Below are positions 52,893-64,000 of a stretch of DNA of 64,000 nt, piece by piece (position 1 is the stretch's first letter; every line of letters begins with the position of its first letter). The position numbers were made by a program, and so were the translations under genes. Source of the DNA: Setaria digitata (taxonomy: Eukaryota; Nematoda; Chromadorea; Rhabditida; Setariidae). Where the stretch lies: the NCBI GenBank assembly GCA_003640385.1, contig RCAB01000196.1:1-64000 (forward strand), read 5' to 3'. A model generated the notes under the pieces. That model ran no database searches, was not told where the DNA came from, and saw only the letters and a program-made list of their open reading frames with translations.

Positions 52893-55800
52893 AATTACTA
52901 AAGTTTTAGGAATAACGCTGTACAAAGAACAATTGAATGCGTAGTCAATGACATGAAATTATATATAATTAACAATTGGACAGCGTTTGTAATTTCTTGC
53001 AGGAAAGAAAACCATTCAATAATCGTTTCTTGAGACTGTTTTTCATTTGCATTAGTTTTGGATAAAATCATTATTAAAGTTTAGCAAGAAATCATCTATA
53101 ATACAAAGTAATGAATGATATTTAATGATATTGCGAAGGTATCAAGAAGGCTATAAGTTGGAGAGAAAATGCTATAACTGCTGTAATTCTTGAGAAAAAG
53201 CTATAACTGCTATAACATGAGTTCATGGTTCACTTTGATACTGTGATCAGTTTTTGCGGCGAACCAATGAATAAACAGTTTTTCAATACTATTTCATTTT
53301 TGATTGATTTGACTGCTCTGAAGTTTTAAATTGGTTTTTAACCTGTTGAAAGTTGCAAGTAATTAGTGTCGTTAACAATTGTAATGAAGAACATAATTAT
53401 CAGCTGCTGTCCTGAATCGTTCCTAGCAGAAAATGCCAAATCTCCAATGTACATTCAGGAATGAAGTAAGGAATTTCAGTTTTCAGCTAACACGTTTGTT
53501 TTGTAAATTATGACTGCCTTAAGCTGAAACGTAACGGAACAGCGAGAATTCGAGATTTTTAGCGCGACACGGAAAGAAAAGAGTAATGGAAAACATTCAT
53601 CAAATTAGATCTTAAAAGTTTCATTGCTTCTTTTCAGAAGTTAGCTTAGACCTGAAAGATTTAGATCATTTACTATCTCTTTCTAGTTTGAATCATTATT
53701 ATAGCACACGTTGTTCATTCGGTAAAAACTCACTTTTGGACATATATTTTATTTTCTGATTTCAAAAAAAAAATTTTTCAACTATATTAAAGGTCGTTCA
53801 AGTGAGAATTGTTGTCAATATGTCATTTGCATGAAAAAATTGAGTTTGAGATGGTTTTATGCTTCGGAGTTTGATTTTCACTTCTTTATAAAAACTTTAG
53901 CTTGACAATTAGGTGCATAACTTAGATATTTCTCCCTACCTACTTTTCAGATTTTTGTACGACATTAAAAAAATTTTCATTAAAAAAACAGCCATTAGAA
54001 AAATATTTGTCTCTGTTCATTCTTGAGTGGAAGAAGAAATTTTTAGAAACTTTTCCTTGGGAAAAGGCAAAATTTAATTTAATATCTGAAATATTAACAC
54101 ATCACAAAATGATTTTTTATGGGATGACAGCTGCCAGAAAAGATTGATATTTTTCTCTGAAATTCATATCAATTAAAATTCGTAAGCTTTTAAACTAAAA
54201 CTTAAATCCTAAAAGTTTGCTCCCAAGCGAATCTGCTAGTCAGAATCAGCAAGCCGATTTTCAATAAAAATTTAAATGCAGTATGTTGATAAAAAAAGTA
54301 GGAGTATCAGCGGAAAACAATCAAGTTTTTAAGTTATTTCCTTTTCATTTCAAAATAGTATCGTTATTTTAATCCACCGTAAACTTTATTGACACCAATT
54401 TATGCCTAATTTAAGAAAATGAGTAAAAAATTTAAATTTTTCGCCGCAGGGATCAAAATCACGCATCCGAATAATTCATAGACACGACAAGCAACATTAG
54501 AAACATTGTAATTTACACAGAAATTGAATTTATAACTGTATTTATTTATGCTTGGAACAGATCAGGTTGTTAGGAAGCTAGAAATGAGGAAGATGTTTTA
54601 AACTTTATCCTAAATTCACGCTTAAAGTTGAAGGGCAGTTAGGAATTTTTCTAGTAAATGTATATGTATTGTCATTATAAATTAAAGTATGCAGAAATAA
54701 GCACTTCAGCAGAAACAATTTTTGGTTGATAGATTTCTATTCATATCAATTCCAGAATTTGTGCTCATTATTTGAATTAAGGCATCAAAGTGTTAGTATT
54801 CGGCGAAAGAAAGTTAATGAGAAATGAAAGAAGTATAAAATTATGGAAGTTTCTATAAATATTTTACAAGTTTCGCTTTTATGCATATGTTAAAGAGTTA
54901 ACTGAAAGCACGCTTAAACTTAAGCATTGCTAGAACTTCCTAATAATAATGGGAAGAAAAGGTAGCAGTGATCAGAATTAGTAGAACCAGAGAGAGGAGC
55001 GACAGGAAAATTTCCCTCAGATAAAAACATTAAGAGAGTGCTACCGATGATACAACTAAATTAGCTAATCATGCGAATGTTTACTTCATTTAGTAAATGT
55101 ATGCATCCGATTTCGAAAGTTTGTCACGTTTGAACCAACTTGGCTAAGAAATTCCGCTGGGACCACTCTCGGCCAAAATACTTCAACATCGATTTCGAAC
55201 TTCCATCAATAAGGAAATACTTAGAAACTGTAAAACAGTAGAGAAAAATAATAACAGAGGCATAAATACATCTCAAAAAAATCTATCCTGGAACAAAAAT
55301 AAATAAAAACATGGAAATAGTTGAACTGAAGCGTAGAAATGTTGACTATTAGAAAATTAATTAAATTCCATATGGCTGTTATTAGAAAAAAAGAAGAAAC
55401 AGTTTCATTATGATCAAAAAGTTTTGTATTTAATAAAACAATGAAATTAACAATTGAACTGATACTTTCATCAACATTCATAATACCTTTAACGGCAGTA
55501 ATCTCTCAGTTTACTGTAAAAAATAGCTGCTAATTACGTTATATGCTACTGTGCTGTGGATTTCACTTGTAATGAGTTCAAACCCAATCACGTCAAAAAA
55601 AAAGAAAGATATGATTATTTCTGATAAATACTTGAAAATGTGATTAAAAAAATGACAAATTTATTAGAAATTTCTTATTCTTTAATTGAAACATTAAAAA
55701 CAAGATGAAAAAAGCTCTGCTACAAATGCAAAAATGAAATGAAATTAGCTAAAAATCATTTCTATTGCTTGTTAGGGCAATCTTATCAATGTCAATTTTT

Positions 55801-58800
55801 TTTTATTTTTTGGAACATTCTGTGCGGAGACATTGATTTGCAGCAAACTATGTCATGCACTTATTATAAACCGCAGAAACTTAAATTAATTTCTGTTTTC
55901 TAACATTTTCAATTAAACGAAGTAATATTAATTTGGTATCGCTCAATGAACGCTATTTTTTAAAATTCATCGAGAGTGGTACATGGAAATAGTGGTACTC
56001 AAGCGTGAATGATTGGAGGACTCAGGCTTCCTTAATAGGACGGGAAAATATTATTCATACAGAATAACTCAATTATTTGCCTTTTAGCATTTTTGTCTCT
56101 TATGGACAAAAGGAAATTCCAATATGTCCTTCTACAACATGCGGCAAGCTGACTTGTACGGAAAGCGAATCTTCTGCTACAGCGATCAAATTTTCGACTT
56201 GAACATCGTCATTTAATGACCGTACCTTTTCAACTTTCTTGACATTTGCATAAATAATAGTCTTGTTCTTCATGATAATTACCAAATGAAAGTTGCGAGA
56301 AGATTGCAGTGAAGAATAAAACTGCAGCAATAAAAAGGGCCAAAAATTGTTATTTCAAAGCAGGCAAACAAACTATTAAAAGCTTTATGTCATCATGTAA
56401 CCATCTTTGATCACTACTTGTTCACATGTGATTGAAAAAAAAGCAGACAAGTGAAGATGATTGGCACTTTTGAATAGCAATATTGCCAAATCTTCGAATG
56501 ACCAAACATTTATCAGGACACTTTTAAAAATGAATTGAATTTTTCCTCTTAGCAAACCCTTTATTTTGTTTTTTATCAAAATTGCTCAGTAATCTGATGA
56601 AATTTAACTGAAAAAAAATTAAGTAAACTCAATTTTACACAGAAATCTAACGTTTAAATAAAGAAAATTATTTGTAACTATAGGATACTGGAATACAGGA
56701 AACTCAAAAAATCAATGCACTGAACAATGAAATTTTCTTATATTAAAATCCAACTGCAGACAACAAACAATATTTAAAACGAATAAAATTACAAACAATT
56801 CCATTGCTTTCAAATTTAACGGCAAATTGAAAAGTTGAAATTTATCAGTTTGGGAGCAGATCAAAATGAAGCAGTACTTATCGATAAAGGCTTAATCCTG
56901 AAATTCAATGTACAACCTCAGGGAAGAAGGCAATATATTTGAATTTTAAGCGTACAACAGAAAGTGTAAAATATCAGAGTATCCAAGTTCCGAAGTGAAT
57001 TTTTTCATCATTTTTCTGTAACTGAATGAGCAACTGCAGCATTTGTTTTATAGGGTTTCAAGCAAGTTGAATTGCGAATATCAGGATATAATGCAGAATC
57101 TTTGTATCTAATTCAATGGAAGATTAAATTTGAATAACAAGCAGGTAAAAATAGGTAAAGACCATTTACCGAGTAAAAAAACAATGTGAATGGAGGAGAA
57201 CTTTAATACACCTTTGCTGCACTTAATTTTGAAATGAAATTCATTAATTCGTAGGCAACGATTTAGCTGATATTTGATTTTCTTTTGAACCTAATAAACC
57301 TTTTATTTATTTAGAACTATCCTAAATACAGAATTTTAAATGATGCATAACATTTTTTTTAATAAAAGCTTGCCGACTCATATTAGTTTAAACGATACGT
57401 GAAGTTGTACTATACAATAGCATTATAGAGAGGCAAGCATGACACGCTTCACTAGTCACCCAAAATATTTAAATTTTTATAAAATTTTTTCCTTTATAGA
57501 AAATAAGTGGATATTAAACGCTTCCAGCGATTGTCGATTTCTTTTACCTATTACTGAATATTAAAAATGACACCTGCCAAGTAAAATCTTAATGGATTTT
57601 CATTTATTATGAAAATGTGATTTACTGACGCCTGACATGAACATATACCCCAGACGCTTGTAATCGAATCCTAAATGTTGATTTAATGGAAGTAAGTTTG
57701 AAATCTTCAAAAATTAGTTACTGATCGAAATTTTGAGAATTTTGGACATAGACAAAAAACTTATTTATTTCATTTCTTTTGTGAATTAAAAAGCACAAAG
57801 AAATGTCGAATAGGCTGATTGATTCCGAAAAACGAAATTCTCGAAGAAAAAGTAAATTTATTTGAATATCATAAAAATTTTTCTGGAAATTAAGATGAAA
57901 AAATACGTAGTCAAACAATCGAGAAGAAATATCATTCAATGAGATTTTTTAAAAGATTTCTTTTAAATTTTTCCTAGACTTTGATAAAATGTTTCGAAAT
58001 ATTGGAGATCGATGTGAATAGAGAATTAAAAGCAAAGCATTCTATTAACTTCTAATAAATAACTGATGCGGAACTTCCAAAGTCAATATGTGTACATAGC
58101 AGTAGAAACAAAAGTAGCTCAGTTCTTTTTAAAGAAATAAGGCTAATATAATTTGAATTTGAAATAATCCTGAATAATATATAAACCTTATTTCTATACC
58201 TGAAAACAGGTAATATTAGCTATTATGCCTTAAAATCAGATTAAATCAATTATTTCAAGGTCACTTTAGACTTGCTTCTCAATCAAATAATACACCAACT
58301 CAAAACAAATTGATATTCTGAACGCATAAAGATGAGTACTACAATAGAGCAAATAAGCTGAATGAATAGGCCTATTTTCGGCAAAAAAAACAAGGAATGT
58401 TTGGACATGAAGAAAATAGGCTAAAAGTCTCTTTGCCTTTCATGCGAACATGAAGCAAGCAAGAAAACTATTGACGAGTGAACTGGAACAGTCCCGAGGA
58501 GAATCGTCCTTATCTCCCAAAGTTTCGTTGTTGTGATGGAACTAACCCATCATTTGTTTACTGAATGTATGGCCGTGACTGATAACGACTAAGCACTCGT
58601 TACTCGATAAGTGTGTTCACGCACGTAAGTTACTGGTGGCGACGATCTGGTCGGTGCCACGTTGTATTTTTCCAAAAGAGGTGGATCAGCGTCCGAACGG
58701 AAATGTGTGCCAGAGCTGAAGATAGGGATTTGATCAGGTTGTTTCCTGCAAATGCCAAGTTCTTGTACAACAAACTCCCTCCTTCCCAGACCATGACCAT

Positions 58801-59773
58801 GGAAATTTCAGGCCGTTTACTATGAAGCTTTTATTGTTAAAATTTGGGGATATTAAATGAAAAATAATGCCAAGCCAGAAGTTCCAAATAAAAGTTTTAT
58901 TTACTGTTCGCTAATCATTATTGATTTCGCTCTATTACTTTACTCATAATCCAAAGGAAACAGAAAATTTGAAAAAAAAAGAAATGAAAAAGTTTGATTC
59001 TCGCATTTTTAACAAGAAATAATCCATCATGAAATTGGTATCCAGTAAGAATTTTACTGGCACACACTTGTTGAGGTATTTTTTGTGAAATATCTTTAGA
59101 GCAAAGAGAAAGAGTTGCATGTATAATGACATTTGCCTTTTCGGAATGAATGTTATCTTGGGTAAAAATTGCATTTTATCTAAGTGCTAGCTTTTAACTG
59201 CCAAATTTATCCTAGACGCTAAATTATAAGCTTAGAAGTTATTGCTAAGATAGAAAGTGATGTATGAACAGGTGTACAATTCAGGATAAAAGTAGCCATC
59301 AAACTAAATGGTCTCCTTTGAAACTTCCAGATTTGAATGTGTTTTATGTGAATCTGAATAATTATCATTCTGCAGGAAATGTTCGTAAAAATATCATTAA
59401 CTAACAAGTCATTACTTTGATTTGATGTAAAAAGTGTTATGTTTGCTGGAGAGTTTGATGAAAAAAATTATGTACTTTCATCTAATTAATGCTGGTTTGA
59501 GAAATCTAAAGCTAACACTTGCGTCTTATATTTATGAGTATTTATTCGATAGGGAACACTTTGGTTAATGCTTAAAATATAGTAGAAGCAATTTTAAAAA
59601 AAAAAAAGGTTTTTGAGAAAAGCTAAGTAAAACTACAATTACATTGATGTATTGGACTGAACCATTAGTTAATGAGAACTGTATATCCAAAAAGTAGAAA
59701 GTCAAAGTATTGTTCTAATTTAGGATACCTTTTATAAATGTAAAAAAAATCCCAAGTAGTGATGTAAAATAAC
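52893..59773. other. 6.9 kb gene-poor region
   Basis: AT-rich with poly-A and poly-T runs. The better open stretches are 56100-56330 minus (76 codons, ending QVSLPHVVEGHIGISFCP, after a TTGCTGCAG) and a plus frame around 58390-58530 (MKQARKLLTSELEQSRGESS). Both may be chance and have no partners. G+C rises at 58440-58800. Confidence 0.4.
56100..56326 (-). CDS. Weak candidate exon or small gene
   Basis: An open frame from a GCTGCAG acceptor-like site to TAA at 56100. The last 45 residues (VEKVRSLNDDVQVENLIAV, EDSLSVQVSLPHVVEGH) have a balanced, protein-like composition. An internal ATG could start a 57-residue product. No domain, no second exon and no family recognised; listed because the surrounding 6 kb has nothing better. 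Confidence 0.22.
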
Positions 59774-61923
59774 TCACCGAGAAGAATATCGCTCAGTGAA
59801 AAATTTGTAGCTAGTCAGTAAGGCGAAGAAAAAAGCAATTAGCCAACATAATGTTCCAAATAAATGTATATAAAAAGCATATCCGATCCGTTGCTGAAAT
59901 TATGTATTTCAGTTAGGTATATCACTAGTATTTCATAGAAAATATGGGAAATAAATAAAAAAATAAAATAAACTAATAAATTATTGCGGCATTTGTTTGG
60001 TTTCTTTTATTCATCCAAATTTTTCGTAAATTGAATTTTAAAACTAATCAGAAAAACTTAAAACCAACTTCATAGCTGCCAACCATTCCTTGAACAAAAC
60101 GATTATCTATTCGATTCGCTGCCAGGAAGAAGACACCATCAGCGATCAGTGAACATAGTACTAAGACAATCAAATTAAGTATTCCTGTGCTACCTAATAA
60201 CTACTAATGTTTCTTGCAGCTGCATAACGTTCGTAAACTGTCACAATTCAATTATGGTTTATGCACTACTCATCAATTAAGTATAAAAGACTGGAATATA
60301 CAAAATTCACGAGCCAAAATCACTTAACATTTGAATCAGGTACAGTTGACTTAACTAGAAATTGAGGATTAAAAAGTATGCTTACTTAATCTACCAAGTC
60401 TATTTCATATTGAAATAAGTTTGAGTAAGTTTTCACTAAAACTTACAAGCCAAGAAAAGTGAAATGACAAAAACAAATGCTGTAGGTCGAAAGCAAGGTA
60501 TGCAAACTCCAGTGCATAATGAAATGAACGCAAGAAACTGCGAGAAGAGAATGAAGAAAAGAATCGCTTTGTGCCATGCTGAAATGATTTTCATTTTGTT
60601 AAAATAACAATTGTTCTAACTTGTATGAAGTAAAAATATTCAAATCTGCCAAGAAAGCCACAAAGCGAGATTTTTTGATACTCGAGATGGGAAGTTTCTT
60701 GGTGGATAGCTAGGCTGTTGCATGGCATATCTTAAAGTTAGAAGCTATCCATCAAGAACAATTAGGATTAGAAATTTGAAAAGAAATGGAAGGAATAATA
60801 CCCCAGAATCGGTGATGTTCAGATTCTCCAGCAGCTCCGTCTTCATCAATATTGTTCAAGGTGTTTTCAATAACCATTTCCGCGCTACGATCAAACTTAT
60901 ACATGCAATGTAATGGCTCTTCAGAGTAGAAATCGGCTACGGCCACAACGTGCTTCTCTGCCCGAGAACAATCCCACCAGAGTCCATGCTTAATTAATAT
61001 TACAATTAATTACTATTGTTGCATGGAAGAAAGAATATTCAATTTCGAAATATAAAAAAATGTCTGGCAACGGTATTGAAATAAATGTCACATTTTCTGA
61101 TATTTAATGGCATGAAAAGTCAATCGGTAATCAGTAAACGACATAGCAAATTAATAATTTAATGGCAATTTAGTGGCAAATCAGTAATCAATAAAAAAAC
61201 CAATCAATCAATCAGCATAAAATCATAAAAAAAATCAATCGGTAACCTATAATCAAGTGTTATTCACTCTTAGTGGCTTCTACCCATTTCCGGATGCGTT
61301 CTAAGGTCTCATCGTACGTTCCAAGAACAATTATTAACATTATTTTAAGCTACATTTCACTTAGCAGTTGAAAACTCACAGAAACAGTTTACCAAAGATA
61401 CCGAAATGAATTCATTAATATTTAAAAAAGAGAAGAAGAAGGAAATAAAAAAATTGATTAGGCAATTATTAAAATTCAATGAAAATGATAATTAAAAATC
61501 ACTAAAATTTCTAATTTGATGCGAAATGAAGAAAAAAAAAGGAAAAGGTGTGGTTGATTTCAATAAAAGTTTTGGAAGAAAATTTGGGTCACAGGAAAAT
61601 TATTTCTTGGGAAGATTCAAAAAAATTTCACTTTCTTGGGTTAAACCTAAGCGAAGACTATTTTTGAGCATGATTTAATAGAAAATAAAGTGAAATATAG
61701 TGCAATTTGGAAGATTGATCGAAATGGCATTGTTATTTTGGAATTTGAAAGCGATGTTGGCCAAAGAAAAGATGGAGCTTACTTGATGCTCGGCTCGAAA
61801 CTCACGAATGTCGACAACTTGCCAAGCTGGTGAAAATACTCCAGCAAAGGTAAATCCAAGACCAGTTACAACCAGCAGAATACTCAGTACTAGTAATCCT
61901 TTTTGTGCTGGAGTACTCTCCAT
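59774..61923 (-). CDS. Clc-like (claudin-like in nematodes) four-span membrane protein, 5 exons
   Basis: Exons: 61923-61783, 60988-60802, 60578-60447, 60193-60069 and 59893-59774; phases agree, 234 residues. Four membrane spans are visible: GLLVLSILLVVTGLGFTFAG, AILFFILFSQFLAFISL, NLIVLVLCSLIADGVFFLA and LFGTLCWLIAFFFALL. The first extracellular loop carries SPAWQVV and the claudin-type GLWWDC motif (W, GLW and C). These proteins belong to the PMP22/claudin superfamily and act at cell-cell contacts or as channel partners; in nematodes the Clc-like group is expanded and mostly uncharacterised. The start ATG follows a TTTTCAG by 10 bases, fitting spliced-leader addition. The stop TGA at 59776-59774 overlaps a GTGAGT that could also be a donor, so a longer C-terminus is possible. 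Reading through the exon 4 donor gives another short end (SYEVGFKFF). Confidence 0.86.
61130..61260. repeat. Degenerate short tandem repeats (TCAATCGGTAA / AATCAGTAATC units)
   Basis: TCAATCGGTAA occurs near 61121 and 61238, with related AATCAGTAA units and a CAATCAATCAATCA run between. The cluster lies within intron 1 of the Clc-like gene. Confidence 0.6.
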
Positions 61924-64000
61924 CTAGAATCACTGAAAATTTTAATCTTTTAAGTGTTAGGGAATAATTGATTTTGATTCTATCGAGAACCTCCAAACTG
62001 CGCTTTTTCGAAATTGGAAGCTTCCTGTCATTTTGGCATACAAACCAAATTTGAAAGGATTTAAAAGTTATACGGAAACAAACTAGACCAGATAGTACAA
62101 AGTAAATTACTGAATGCAGTGGTTGCGAAAAGAATATTACATCGGAATTAATTAATGGGCAAGAAGTGAATCTATACTTCCTTTCGGTTCGTAATTAATT
62201 GTCACAACTACAACAGTGTTAAAAATAGCGATGAAATTGTCTCCAACAATGTTATACAGAAAAAAGCTGGAAAAGTTAAAACCAATGGCACTGTCTTTTC
62301 ATTTTGATGTCATCCGTTGTCCCTCCGTAACACATCTGTCTGAAACTCCTAAGAATCGAAATGTTATTCAAGAACCGGTTCACGCATGCAACTTGTGTCA
62401 TTTACAGTAACTGTTCACATCTTCAACTGATCAATCGATCATCTACAGGATAGTTTTTTTCTTCCAGAATAGTCAAACTGATCCCAATCCCTACTTATTT
62501 TAAAAATTTTTGATCATTGGACAAATATTTATCAGGCAACAACAATAGCAATAACATGCTGCGAACGGAGAGAACAACAATAAGGTGAAACAATAATCAT
62601 AAAGTTGATGTTCAGGATTCATTAAGCCACAATATACAGGTAACTAAGTCTTATGAAATTTTTTAATTTTACCTTATCTTCTAATGGCTGTTTTTTTTTT
62701 TGAAATTTTTTTTCTTTTTTCGGGAAATTTCACAGCTCTAAAAAAATAATATTCTGTAAAACAAAAAAAAAAAAATTTCTTTTCTCACTTTCGATTTTAT
62801 TTCGACGCTCTTAATCCCTTTGAGATCAACAGTAAAGTTATTCGATAACTGTAACAGAGATCTGAAACTTTGTCTAGATGAAATCTGCATTATTAAAATT
62901 TAAAAAAAGAAAAAAAGATGCCATTTGAAAACACACCGCCTTTTCGTTACTTTTCTAATGCTAGAGGATGGCAGTACTGCTTACCATTTGTATTTTATCA
63001 TTTTTATTAACAAAAATTGATATTCCATATATTTCTGATATAATTATTCTATAAATTTATCTTTCTCTTCAATATTAGAGCATAATTATGTCAAATATTC
63101 GACAAAATGATATTGTATATTTAATACAAATAATACTTGCTGTAATCTGACGTTTTTTCTTTGGTAAAGATATTGACAAAGAATTGGCTGTTTTTAATAA
63201 CTGATTAGCAAAAGATACAAAGCTTGACCACTACTAAAGCGAGATTGAACTAATCATCAGCGGTATAGATCAAACAAATGATACCACTCATTTCAATTCA
63301 AACTTTAACGACGATAACATTTATAATTTTTAATTTTTCATTCAAAAAAATTTCTTTATCACTATAAAGTGGATGTTGAAAGTGGGAAGAGAAAGTGCCT
63401 CGACAAATATTAAAATTTCTAAAAGAATTCAATTTAGGATTCGAAATGTGTAATAGCTGCACCTGGCAGCGATTTGTACTGAATTTGCACTCACATGTCC
63501 TCTCGAGAAACTCTTACTGCCAAGTTTGGATGAAGTATTCAAGTAAAGGTAAGATTTTCCAACAAGAATGTTCTTATAAAATGCTTCGGTACGAAGTTGT
63601 ATCACTTACAGATTCGAGAGTAAACTGTTCCGTTTAATTCAGGTTTCCAAAATTCCTTGCATCAATAGAAAAGATAAACATTGAAAGAAGATGAAGGAAT
63701 ATGTTGAGACTAAAAGGAAACATGAAACAAAAGAATTAAAACATTCATGCGGATTTTTTCTGTACAGTAATAATCTAACCAACTTATGGTAGAAAAAATT
63801 TAAATATATTGGTTAAGGGTGAAATTTATTGCTGACTCATTCCCGAAAACATATTAAAAATATTATTTGAAGTGAGAGTAATGTAGTAGAAAAGTGTTGT
63901 TTCGCAACCAGTGCTTTTTCAACAAATGCAAAACTTGATCGAGAAGCTTTTTCACAAATCAGTAATGCAATTCTCGATCACATTAATAATTTAATAAAAG
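61924..64000. other. No gene supported to the right edge
   Basis: Probable promoter of the Clc-like gene, then AT-rich DNA with poly-T and poly-A runs (62690-62775). Frames at 62216-62410 and 63395-63637 (plus) have no start context, splice partner or domain. Confidence 0.45.

Noticed and set aside
55221..55481. 86-codon hydrophobic minus frame
   Set aside because: Composition follows local AT richness (Phe/Leu/Ile/Tyr); no start context or partner.

Overview
The window reads as nuclear DNA of a nematode, most likely a spirurid or filarial one. This is inferred from AT-rich sequence, coding regions cut into exons of about 50-250 bp with GT..AG introns, TTTCAG/TTGCAG acceptors just upstream of several start codons (the pattern of spliced-leader trans-splicing), and nematode-specific families (a ground-like domain protein, a Clc-like claudin relative). 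No bacterial or viral genes, CRISPR arrays, rRNA or tRNA genes were recognised. Gene models below were joined by hand from both strands. Exon boundaries were accepted where splice sites and reading phase agree, and the places where they do not are flagged.

Layout: 1374-2988 (-) is a PX-domain protein of the SNX15/RPS6KC1 type. 4191-4346 (-) is a 51-aa single-span membrane protein lying about 100 bp downstream of 4448-7227 (-), the complete 49 kDa subunit of mitochondrial complex I (NDUFS2). A decayed copy of the last NDUFS2 exon lies at 3766-3855. On the plus strand, 8038-8690 holds the 3' part of a small membrane protein and 9997-12720 a 508-aa lysine/arginine-rich protein of unknown family. 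14170-17228 (-) is a secreted ground-like domain protein. 19549-23747 (+) is a complete MFSD10-like transporter in 11 exons. 25281-27343 (-) is an unidentified single-span membrane protein. 29067-29601 (+) is the 3' end of an unidentified gene. 31111-37995 (-) is a complete EGL-9/PHD oxygen-sensing prolyl hydroxylase in 11 exons. 43472-51640 (-) is a Cys-loop anion-channel subunit in 10 exons with a 4.6 kb intron. 59774-61923 (-) is a Clc-like four-span protein.

The genes do not form one pathway. NDUFS2 (respiration) and EGL-9 (oxygen sensing) both depend on oxygen supply, but nothing here links them in regulation. The only likely shared transcription unit is NDUFS2 with the 51-aa gene behind it. 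About 40 percent of the window (mainly 37996-43471, 51641-59773 and 61924-64000) has no gene I can support. I found no convincing new system. The most useful leads are the unidentified genes, a long 86-bp inverted repeat at 52550-52892, a GG splice donor in the channel gene and the decayed NDUFS2 exon copy.
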